Origin: Ptiloglossa arizonensis
Taxonomy: Eukaryota; Arthropoda; Insecta; Hymenoptera; Colletidae
Reading direction: 5' to 3'
Assembly (NCBI RefSeq): GCF_051014685.1
Contig: NW_027479461.1
Coordinates: forward strand, 1 to 64,000
DNA: 64,000 nt
Made by a program: the position numbers and the translations under genes. Positions 49,524 through 60,722 of the stretch are shown one piece after another. The notes under the pieces are model-generated. The model was not told the origin of the DNA. It saw nothing but the letters and a program-made list of their open reading frames with translations, and searched no databases. Each line of letters starts with the position of its first letter. Positions within the stretch are counted from its first letter, which is position 1.

Positions 49524-52147
49524 TAGAAACTAGCCCCATTACAACGGCATGAGTAGTTTTCCCCTAGACCGTTCTAGTTATTCGTTTCGAGCAGCAGAAC
49601 TGCGAAAATTTGGAGTTTCTCTAGCGTTTCGTACCTCAAAACTGCCATATCTCGCGAACGGATTGACCAATCCGCAAAGTTTCTGTTGCATCTGAAAGTA
49701 GAAACTAGCCCCATTACAACGGTATGAGTAGTTTTCCCCTAGGCCGTTCTAGTTATTCGTTTCGAGCATCAGAACTGCGAAAATTTGGAGTTTCTCAACT
49801 GTTTCTTACCCCAAAACTGCCATATCTCGCGAACGGATTGACCAATCCGAAAAGTTTCTGTTGCATCTGAAAGTAGAAACTAGCCCCATTACAACGGTAT
49901 GAGTAGTTTTCCCCTAGACCGTTCTAGTTATTCGTTTCGAGCAGCAGAACTGCGAAAATTTGGAGTTTCTCAAGCGTTTCTTACCTCAAAACTGCCATAT
50001 CTCGCGAACGGATTGACCAATCCGCAAAGTTTCTGTTGCATCTGAAAGTAGAAACTAGCCCCATTACAACGGTATGAGTAGTTTTCCCCTAGGCCGTTCT
50101 AGTTATTCGTTTCGAGCATCAGAACTGCGAAAATTTGGAGTTTCTCAACTGTTTCTTACCCCAAAACTGCCATATCTCGCGAACGGATTGACCAATCCGA
50201 AAAGTTTCTGTTGCATCTGAAAGTAGAAACTAGCCCCATTACAACGGTATGAGTAGTTTTCCCCTAGACCGTTCTAGTTATTCGTTTCGAGCAGCAGAAC
50301 TGCGAAAATTTGGAGTTTCTCTAGCGTTTCGTACCTCAAAACTGCCATATCTCGCGAACGGATTGACCAATCCGCAAAGTTTCTGTTGCATCTGAAAGTA
50401 GAAACTAGCCCCATTACAACGGTATGAGTAGTTTTCCCCTAGGCCGTTCTAGTTATTCGTTTCGAGCATCAGAACTGCGAAAATTTGGAGTTTCTCAACT
50501 GTTTCTTACCCCAAAACTGCCATATCTCGCGAACGGATTGACCAATCCGAAAAGTTTCTGTTGCATCTGAAAGTAGAAACTAGCCCCATTACAACGGTAT
50601 GAGTAGTTTTCCCCTAGACCGTTCTAGTTATTCGTTTCGAGCAGCAGAACTGCGAAAATTTGGAGTTTCTCAAGCGTTTCTTACCTCAAAACTGCCATAT
50701 CTCGCGAACGGATTGACCAATCCGCAAAGTTTCTGTTGCATCTGAAAGTAGAAACTAGCCCCATTACAACGGTATGAGTAGTTTTCCCCTAGGCCGTTCT
50801 AGTTATTCGTTTCGAGCATCAGAACTGCGAAAATTTGGAGTTTCTCAACTGTTTCTTACCCCAAAACTGCCATATCTCGCGAACGGATTGACCAATCCGA
50901 AAAGTTTCTGTTGCATCTGAAAGTAGAAACTAGCCCCATTACAACGGTATGAGTAGTTTTCCCCTAGACCGTTCTAGTTATTCGTTTCGAGCAGCAGAAC
51001 TGCGAAAACTTGGAGTTTCTCAAGCGTTTCTTACCTCAAAACTGCCATATCTCGCGAACGGATTGACCAATCCGCAAAGTTTCTGTTGCATCTGAAAGTA
51101 GAAACTAGCCCCATTACAACGGTATGAGTAGTTTTCCCCTAGACCGTTCTAGTTATTCGTTTCGAGCAGCAGAACTGCGAAAATTTGGAGTTTCTCAAGC
51201 GTTTCTTACCTCAAAACTGCCATATCTCGCGAACGGATTGACCAATCCGCAAAGTTTCTGTTGCATCTGAAAGTAGAAACTAGCCCCATTACAACGGTAT
51301 GAGTAGTTTTCCCCTAGGCCGTTCTAGTTATTCGTTTCGAGCATCAGAACTGCGAAAATTTGGAGTTTCTCAACTGTTTCTTACCCCAAACTGCCATATC
51401 TCGCGAACGGATTGACCAATCCGAAAAGTTTCTGTTGCATCTGAAAGTAGAAACTAGCCCCATTACAACGGTATGAGTAGTTTTCCCCTAGACCGTTCTA
51501 GTTATTCGTTTCGAGCAGCAGAACTGCGAAAATTTGGAGTTTCTCAAGCGTTTCTTACCTCAAAACTGCCATATCTCGCGAACGGATTGACCAATCCGCA
51601 AAGTTTCTGTTGCATCTGAAAGTAGAAACTAGCCCCATTACAACGGTATGAGTAGTTTTCCCCTAGGCCGTTCTAGTTATTCGTTTCGAGCATCAGAACT
51701 GCGAAAATTTGGAGTTTCTCAACTGTTTCTTACCCCAAAACTGCCATATCTCGCGAACGGATTGACCAATCCGAAAAGTTTCTGTTGCATCTGAAAGTAG
51801 AAACTAGCCCCATTACAACGGTATGAGTAGTTTTCCCCTAGACCGTTCTAGTTATTCGTTTCGAGCAGCAGAACTGCGAAAATTTGGAGTTTCTCAAGCG
51901 TTTCTTACCTCAAAACTGCCATATCTCGCGAACGGATTGACCAATCCGCAAAGTTTCTGTTGCATCTGAAAGTAGAAACTAGCCCCATTACAACGGCATG
52001 AGTAGTTTTCCCCTAGACCGTTCTAGTTATTCGTTTCGAGCAGCAGAACTGCGAAAATTTGGAGTTTCTCAAGCGTTTCGTACCTCAAAACTGCCATATC
52101 TCGCGAACGGATTGACCAATCCGCAAAGTTTCTGTTGCATCTTAAAG
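49524..52147 (+). repeat. Dimer-rich block 6-1 (units 284-298)
   Basis: Types: 6g-1-6-1-6g-1-6-1-6-6-1-6-1-6-6g. Units 284 and 298 have 25C with 108G; units 284 and 288 have 99T with 108G. Unit 292 (50924) is type 6 with 86C. Unit 294 (51274) has the same one-A deletion at 115-118 (51388-51390) as units 253 and 261. Units 288-294 reproduce units 247-253, so this block is a displaced copy of the 42.5-44.3 kb region. An isolated T for G sits at the end of unit 298 (about 52143). Confidence 0.8.
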
Positions 52148-54597
52148 TAGAAACTAGCCCCATTACAACGGTATGAGTAGTTTTCCCCTAGGCCGTTCTA
52201 GTTATTCGTTTCGAGCAGCAGAACTGCGAAAATTTGGAGTTTCTCAAGCGTTTCTTACCTCAAAACTGCCATATCTCGCGAACGGATTGACCAATCCGCA
52301 AAGTTTCTGTTGCATCTGAAAGTAGAAACTAGCCCCATTACAACGGTATGAGTAGTTTTCCCCTAGACCGTTCTAGTTATTCGTTTCGAGCATCAGAACT
52401 GCGAAAATTTGGAGTTTCTCAACTGTTTCTTACCCCAAAACTGCCATATCTCGCGAACGGATTGACCAATCCGCAAAGTTTCTGTTGCATCTGAAAGTAG
52501 AAACTAGCCCCATTATAACGGTATGAGTAGTTTTCCCCTAGACCGTTCTAGTTATTCGTTTCGAGCATCAGAACTGCGAAAACTTGGAGTTTCTCAAGCG
52601 TTTCTTACCTCAAAACTGCCATATCTCGCGAACGGATTGACCAATCCGCAAAGTTTCTGTTGCATCTGAAAGTAGAAACTAGCCCCATTACAACGGTATG
52701 AGTAGTTTTCCCCTAGACCGTTCTAGTTATTCGTTTCGAGCAGCAGAACTGCGAAAATTTGGAGTTTCTCAAGCGTTTCTTACCTCAAAACTGCCATATC
52801 TCGCGAACGGATTGACCAATCCGCAAAGTTTCTGTTGCATCTGAAAGTAGAAACTAGCCCCATTACAACGGTATGAGTAGTTTTCCCCTGGGCCGTTCTA
52901 GTTATTCGTTTCGAGCATCAGAACTGCGAAAATTTGGAGTTTCTCAACTGTTTCTTACCCCAAAACTGCCATATCTCGCGAACGGATTGACCAATCCGAA
53001 AAGTTTCTGTTGCATCTGAAAGTAGAAACTAGCCCCATTACAACGGTATGAGTAGTTTTCCCCTAGACCGTTCTAGTTATTCGTTTCGAGCATCAGAACT
53101 GCGAAAATTTGGAGTTTCTCAACTGTTTCTTACCCCAAAACTGCCATATCTCGCGAACGGATTGACCAATCCGCAAAGTTTCTGTTGCATCTGAAAGTAG
53201 AAACTAGCCCCATTACAACGGTATGAGTAGTTTTCCCCTAGGCCGTTCTAGTTATTCGTTTCGAGCATCAGAACTGCGAAAATTTGGAGTTTCTCAAGCG
53301 TTTCTTACCTGAAAACTGCCATATCTCGCGAACGGATTGACCAATCCGAAAAGTTTCTGTTGCATCTGAAAGTAGAAACTAGCCCCATTACAACGGTATG
53401 AGTAGTTTTCCCCTAGACCGTTCTAGTTATTCGTTTCGAGCAGCAGAACTGCGAAAATTTGGAGTTTCTCAAGCGTTTCTTACCTCAAAACTGCCATATC
53501 TCGCGAACGGATTGACCAATCCGCAAAGTTTCTGTTGCATCTGAAAGTAGAAACTAGCCCCATTACAACGGTATGAGTAGTTTTCCCCTAGACCGTTCTA
53601 GTTATTCGTTTCGAGCATCAGAACTGCGAAAATTTGGTGTTTCTCAACTGTTTCTTACCCCAAAACTGCCATATCTCGCGAACGGATTGACCAATCCGCA
53701 AAGTTTCTGTTGCATCTGAAAGTAGAAACTAGCCCCATTGCAACGGTATGAGTAGTTTTCCCCTGGACCGTTCTAGTTATTCGTTTCGAGCATCAGAACT
53801 GCGAAAACTTGGAGTTTCTCAAGCGTTTCTTACCTCAAAACTGCCATATCTCGCGAACGGATTGACCAATCCGAAAAGTTTCTGTTGCATCTGAAAGTAG
53901 AAACTAGCCCCATTACAACGGCATGAGTAGTTTTCCCCTAGACCGTTCTAGTTATTCGTTTCGAGCAGCAGAACTGCGAAAATTTGGAGTTTCTCAAGCG
54001 TTTCGTACCTCAAAACTGCCATATCTCGCGAACGGATTGACCAATCCGCAAAGTTTCTGTTGCATCTGAAAGTAGAAACTAGCCCCATTACAACGGTATG
54101 AGTAGTTTTCCCCTAGACCGTTCTAGTTATTCGTTTCGAGCAGCAGAACTGCGAAAATTTGGAGTTTCTCAAGCGTTTCTTACCTCAAAACTGCCATATC
54201 TCGCGAACGGATTGACCAATCCGCAAAGTTTCTGTTGCATCTGAAAGTAGAAACTAGCCCCATTACAACGGTATGAGTAGTTTTCCCCTAGGCCGTTCTA
54301 GTTATTCGTTTCGAGCATCAGAACTGCGAAAATTTGGAGTTTCTCAACTGTTTCTTACCCCAAAACTGCCATATCTCGCGAACGGATTGACCAATCCGAA
54401 AAGTTTCTGTTGCATCTGAAAGTAGAAACTAGCCCCATTACAACGGTATGAGTAGTTTTCCCCTAGACCGTTCTAGTTATTCGTTTCGAGCATCAGAACT
54501 GCGAAAATTTGGAGTTTCTCAACTGTTTCTTACCCCAAAACTGCCATATCTCGCGAACGGATTGACCAATCCGAAAAGTTTCTGTTGCATCTGAAAG
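52148..54597 (+). repeat. Array block, units 299-312
   Basis: Types: 1/6-3-5-6-1-3-1p'-6-3-4-6g-6-1-2. Unit 299 (52148) is a 1/6 hybrid with 45G and 71G. Units 303 and 308 have 43G (CCTGG). Unit 305 (53198) has the 114G tag with 101G-102C and 152A but not 41G, so it carries only the right part of the 1p unit. Unit 307 has 91T. Unit 308 (53723) has 18G and 152A. Unit 309 (53898) is the 25C plus 108G form. Confidence 0.78.
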
Positions 54598-57500
54598 TAG
54601 AAACTAGCCCCATTACAACGGTATGAGTAGTTTTCCCCTAGACCGTTCTAGTTATTCGTTTCGAGCATCAGACCTGCGAAAATTTGGAGTTTCTCAACTG
54701 TTTCTTACCCCAAAACTGCCATATCTCGCGAACGGATTGACCAATCCGCAAAGTTTCTGTTGCATCTGAAAGTAGAAACTAGCCCCATTATAACGGTATG
54801 AGTAGTTTTCCCCTAGACCGTTCTAGTTATTCGTTTCGAGCATCAGAACTGCGAAAACTTGGAGTTTCTCAAGCGTTTCTTACCTCAAAACTGCCATATC
54901 TCGCGAACGGATTGACCAATCCGAAAAGTTTCTGTTGCATCTGAAAGTAGAAACTAGCCCCATTACAACGGTATGAGTAGTTTTCCCCTAGGCCGTTCTA
55001 GTTATTCGTTTCGAGCATCAGAACTGCGAAAATTTGGAGTTTCTCAACTGTTTCTTACCCCAAAACTGCCATATCTCGCGAACGGATTGACCAATCCGAA
55101 AAGTTTCTGTTGCATCTGAAAGTAGAAACTAGCCCCATTACAACGGTATGAGTAGTTTTCCCCTAGACCGTTCTAGTTATTCGTTTCGAGCAGCAGAACT
55201 GCGAAAATTTGGAGTTTCTCAAGCGTTTCTTACCTCAAAACTGCCATATCTCGCGAACGGATTGACCAATCCGAAAAGTTTCTGTTGCATCTGAAAGTAG
55301 AAACTAGCCCCATTACAACGGTATGAGTAGTTTTCCCCTAGGCCGTTCTAGTTATTCGTTTCGAGCATCAGAACTGCGAAAATTTGGAGTTTCTCAACTG
55401 TTTCTTACCCCAAAACTGCCATATCTCGCGAACGGATTGACCAATCCGAAAAGTTTCTGTTGCATCTGAAAGTAGAAACTAGCCCCATTACAACGGTATG
55501 AGTAGTTTTCCCCTAGACCGTTCTAGTTATTCGTTTCGAGCAGCAGAACTGCGAAAATTTGGAGTTTCTCAAGCGTTTCTTACCTCAAAACTGCCATATC
55601 TCGCGAACGGATTGACCAATCCGCAAAGTTTCTGTTGCATCTGAAAGTAGAAACTAGCCCCATTACAACGGTATGAGTAGTTTTCCCCTAGACCGTTCTA
55701 GTTATTCGTTTCGAGCAGCAGAACTGCGAAAATTTGGAGTTTCTCAAGCGTTTCTTACCTCAAAACTGCCATATCTCGCGAACGGATTGACCAATCCGCA
55801 AAGTTTCTGTTGCATCTGAAAGTAGAAACTAGCCCCATTACAACGGTATGAGTAGTTTTCCCCTAGGCCGTTCTAGTTATTCGTTTCGAGCATCAGAACT
55901 GCGAAAATTTGGAGTTTCTCAACTGTTTCTTACCCCAAAACTGCCATATCTCGCGAACGGATTGACCAATCCGAAAAGTTTCTGTTGCATCTGAAAGTAG
56001 AAACTAGCCCCATTACAACGGTATGAGTAGTTTTCCCCTAGACCGTTCTAGTTATTCGTTTCGAGCATCAGAACTGCGAAAATTTGGAGTTTCTCAACTG
56101 TTTCTTACCCCAAAACTGCCATATCTCGCGAACGGATTGACCAATCCGAAAAGTTTCTGTTGCATCTGAAAGTAGAAACTAGCCCCATTACAACGGTATG
56201 AGTAGTTTTCCCCTAGACCGTTCTAGTTATTCGTTTCGAGCATCAGACCTGCGAAAATTTGGAGTTTCTCAACTGTTTCTTACCCCAAAACTGCCATATC
56301 TCGCGAACGGATTGACCAATCCGCAAAGTTTCTGTTGCATCTGAAAGTAGAAACTAGCCCCATTATAACGGTATGAGTAGTTTTCCCCTAGACCGTTCTA
56401 GTTATTCGTTTCGAGCATCAGAACTGCGAAAACTTGGAGTTTCTCAAGCGTTTCTTACCTCAAAACTGCCATATCTCGGGAACGGATTGACCAATCCGCA
56501 AAGTTTCTGTTGCATCTGAAAGTAGAAACTAGCCCCATTACAACGGTATGAGTAGTTTTCCCCTAGACCGTTCTAGTTATTCGTTTCGAGCAGCAGAACT
56601 GCGAAAATTTGGAGTTTCTCAAGCGTTTCTTACCTCAAAACTGCCATATCTCGCGAACGGATTGACCAATCCGCAAAGTTTCTGTTGCATCTGAAAGTAG
56701 AAACTAGCCCCATTACAACGGTATGAGTAGTTTTCCCCTAGGCCGTTCTAGTTATTCGTTTCGAGCATCAGAACTGCGAAAATTTGGAGTTTCTCAACTG
56801 TTTCTTACCCCAAAACTGCCATATCTCGCGAACGGATTGACCAATCCGAAAAGTTTCTGTTGCATCTGAAAGTAGAAACTAGCCCCATTACAACGGTATG
56901 AGTAGTTTTCCCCTAGACCGTTCTAGTTATTCGTTTCGAGCATCAGAACTGCGAAAATTTGGAGTTTCTCAACTGTTTCTTACCCCAAAACTGCCATATC
57001 TCGCGAACGGATTGACCAATCCGAAAAGTTTCTGTTGCATCTGAAAGTAGAAACTAGCCCCATTACAACGGTATGAGTAGTTTTCCCCTAGACCGTTCTA
57101 GTTATTCGTTTCGAGCATCAGACCTGCGAAAATTTGGAGTTTCTCAACTGTTTCTTACCCCAAAACTGCCATATCTCGCGAACGGATTGACCAATCCGCA
57201 AAGTTTCTGTTGCATCTGAAAGTAGAAACTAGCCCCATTACAACGGTATGAGTAGTTTTCCCCTAGGCCGTTCTAGTTATTCGTTTCGAGCATCAGAACT
57301 GCGAAAATTTGGAGTTTCTCAACTGTTTCTTACCCCAAAACTGCCATATCTCGCGAACGGATTGACCAATCCGAAAAGTTTCTGTTGCATCTGAAAGTAG
57401 AAACTAGCCCCATTACAACGGTATGAGTAGTTTTCCCCTAGACCGTTCTAGTTATTCGTTTCGAGCATCAGACCTGCGAAAATTTGGAGTTTCTCAACTG

Positions 57501-59322
57501 TTTCTTACCCCAAAACTGCCATATCTCGCGAACGGATTGACCAATCCGCAAAGTTTCTGTTGCATCTGAAAGTAGAAACTAGCCCCATTACAACGGTATG
57601 AGTAGTTTTCCCCTAGGCCGTTCTAGTTATTCGTTTCGAGCATCAGAACTGCGAAAATTTGGAGTTTCTCAACTGTTTCTTACCCCAAAACTGCCATATC
57701 TCGCGAACGGATTGACCAATCCGAAAAGTTTCTGTTGCATCTGAAAGTAGAAACTAGCCCCATTACAACGGTATGAGTAGTTTTCCCCTAGACCGTTCTA
57801 GTTATTCGTTTCGAGCATCAGACCTGCGAAAATTTGGAGTTTCTCATCTGTTTCTTACCCCAAAACTGCCATATCTCGCGAACGGATTGACCAATCCGAA
57901 AAGTTTCTGTTGCATCTGAAAGTAGAAACTAGCCCCATTACAACGGTATGAGTAGTTTTCCCCTAGACCGTTCTAGTTATTCGTTTCGAGCAGCAGAACT
58001 GCGAAAATTTGGAGTTTCTCAAGCGTTTCTTACCTCAAAACTGCCATATCTCGCGAACGGATTGACCAATCCGCAAAGTTTCTGTTGCATCTGAAAGTAG
58101 AAACTAGCCCCATTACAACGGTATGAGTAGTTTTCCCCTAGGCCGTTCTAGTTATTCGTTTCGAGCATCAGAACTGCGAAAATTTGGAGTTTCTCAACTG
58201 TTTCTTACCCCAAAACTGCCATATCTCGCGAACGGATTGACCAATCCGAAAAGTTTCTGTTGCATCTGAAAGTAGAAACTAGCCCCATTACAACGGTATG
58301 AGTAGTTTTCCCCTAGACCGTTCTAGTTATTCGTTTCGAGCAGCAGAACTGCGAAAATTTGCAGTTTCTCAAGCGTTTCTTACCTCAAAACTGCCATATC
58401 TCGCGAACGGATTGACCAATCCGCAAAGTTTCTGTTGCATCTGAAAGTAGAAACTAGCCCCATTACAACGGCATGAGTAGTTTTCCCCTAGACCGTTCTA
58501 GTTATTCGTTTCGAGCAGCAGAACTGCGAAAATTTGGAGTTTCTCAAGCGTTTCGTACCTCAAAACTGCCATATCTCGCGAACGGATTGACCAATCCGCA
58601 AAGTTTCTGTTGCATCTGAAAGTAGAAACTAGCCCCATTACAACGGTATGAGTAGTTTTCCCCTGGGCCGTTCTAGTTATTCGTTTCGAGCATCAGAACT
58701 GCGAAAATTTGGAGTTTCTCAACTGTTTCTTACACCAAAACTGCCATATCTCGCGAACGGATTGACCAATCCGAAAAGTTTCTGTTGCATCTGAAAGTAG
58801 AAACTAGCCCCATTACAACGGTATGAGTAGTTTTCCCCTAGACCGTTCTAGTTATTCGTTTCGAGCATCAGAACTGCGAAAATTTGGAGTTTCTCAACTG
58901 TTTCTTACCCCAAAACTGCCATATCTCGCGAACGGATTGACCAATCCGAAAAGTTTCTGTTGCATCTGAAAGTAGAAACTAGCCCCATTACAACGGTATG
59001 AGTAGTTTTCCCCTAGACCGTTCTAGTTATTCGTTTCGAGCATCAGAACTGCGAAAATTTGGAGTTTCTCAACTGTTTCTTACCCCAAAACTGCCATATC
59101 TCGCGAACGGATTGACCAATCCGCAAAGTTTCTGTTGCATCTGAAAGTAGAAACTAGCCCCATTACAACGGTATGAGTAGTTTTCCCCTAGACCGTTCTA
59201 GTTATTCGTTTCGAGCATCAGAACTGCGAAAACTTGGAATTTCTCAAGCGTTTCTTACCTCAAAACTGCCATATCTCGCGAACGGATTGACCAATCCGCA
59301 AAGTTTCTGTTGCATCTGAAAG
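54598..59322 (+). repeat. Array block, units 313-339, where the 76C variant spreads
   Basis: Types: 3s-5-1-6-1-6-6-1-2-3s-5-6-1-2-3s-1-3s-1-2s-6-1-6-6g-1-2-3-4a, where s marks 76C (CAGACC) and a marks 92A. The s tag first appears at 54598 and is then present in nearly every type 3 unit (56173, 57048, 57398) and in unit 331 (57748). Units 327-331 are a 350 bp dimer 3s-1. Unit 314 and unit 316 carry 152A. Unit 323 has 132G (CTCGGG), one of the few changes in the conserved 114-151 segment. Unit 336 has 43G and 112A. Confidence 0.8.
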
Positions 59323-60722
59323 TAGAAACTAGCCCCATTACAACGGTATGAGTAGTTTTCCCCTAGACCGTTCTAGTTATTCGTTTCGAGCAGCAGAACT
59401 GCGAAAATTTGGAGTTTCTCAAGCGTTTCTTACCTCAAAACTGCCATATCTCGCGAACGGATTGACCAATCCGCAAAGTTTCTGTTGCATCTGAAAGTAG
59501 AAACTAGCCCCATTACAACGGTATGAGTAGTTTTCCCCTAGGCCGTTCTAGTTATTCGTTTCGAGCATCAGAACTGCGAAAATTTGGAGTTTCTCAACTG
59601 TTTCTTACCCCAAAACTGCCATATCTCGCGAACGGATTGACCAATCCGAAAAGTTTCTGTTGCATCTGAAAGTAGAAACTAGCCCCATTACAACGGTATG
59701 AGTAGTTTTCCCCTAGACCGTTCTAGTTATTCGTTTCGAGCATCAGACCTGCGAAAATTTGGAGTTTCTCAACTGTTTCTTACCCCAAAACTGCCATATC
59801 TCGCGAACGGATTGACCAATCCGCAAAGTTTCTGTTGCATCTGAAAGTAGAAACTAGCCCCATTATAACGGTATGAGTAGTTTTCCCCTAGACCGTTCTA
59901 GTTATTCGTTTCGAGCATCAGAACTGCGAAAACTTGGAATTTCTCAAGCGTTTCTTACCTCAAAACTGCCATATCTCGCGAACGGATTGACCAATCCGCA
60001 AAGTTTCTGTTGCATCTGAAAGTAGAAACTAGCCCCATTACAACGGTATGAGTAGTTTTCCCCTAGACCGTTCTAGTTATTCGTTTCGAGCAGCAGAACT
60101 GCGAAAATTTGGAGTTTCTCAAGCGTTTCTTACCTCAAAACTGCCATATCTCGCGAACGGATTGACCAATCCGCAAAGTTTCTGTTGCATCTGAAAGTAG
60201 AAACTAGCCCCATTACAACGGTATGAGTAGTTTTCCCCTAGGCCGTTCTAGTTATTCGTTTCGAGCATCAGAACTGCGAAAATTTGGAGTTTCTCAACTG
60301 TTTCTTACCCCAAAACTGCCATATCTCGCGAACGGATTGACCAATCCGAAAAGTTTCTGTTGCATCTGAAAGTAGAAACTAGCCCCATTACAACGGTATG
60401 AGTAGTTTTCCCCTAGACCGTTCTAGTTATTCGTTTCGAGCATCAGACCTGCGAAAATTTGGAGTTTCTCAACTGTTTCTTACCCCAAAACTGCCATATC
60501 TCGCGAACGGATTGACCAATCCGCAAAGTTTCTGTTGCATCTGAAAGTAGAAACTAGCCCCATTATAACGGTATGAGTAGTTTTCCCCTAGACCGTTCTA
60601 GTTATTCGTTTCGAGCATCAGAACTGCGAAAACTTGGAATTTCTCAAGCGTTTCTTACCTCAAAACTGCCATATCTCGCGAACGGATTGACCAATCCGCA
60701 AAGTTTCTGTTGCATCTGAAAG
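59323..60722 (+). repeat. Two tandem four-monomer higher-order units (6-1-3-5)
   Basis: Units 340-343 (59323-60022) and 344-347 (60023-60722) each run 6-1-3s-5a, where 3s has 76C and 5a has 92A (GGAATTT). I noticed no difference between the two 700 bp copies. The repeat continues as 6-1 (60723-61072) before changing, and 1-3s-5a-6 returns at 63173-63872. This four-unit form with both new tags exists only at the right end and looks like a younger higher-order unit derived from 1-2-3-4-5-6 by loss of types 2 and 4. Confidence 0.88.
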
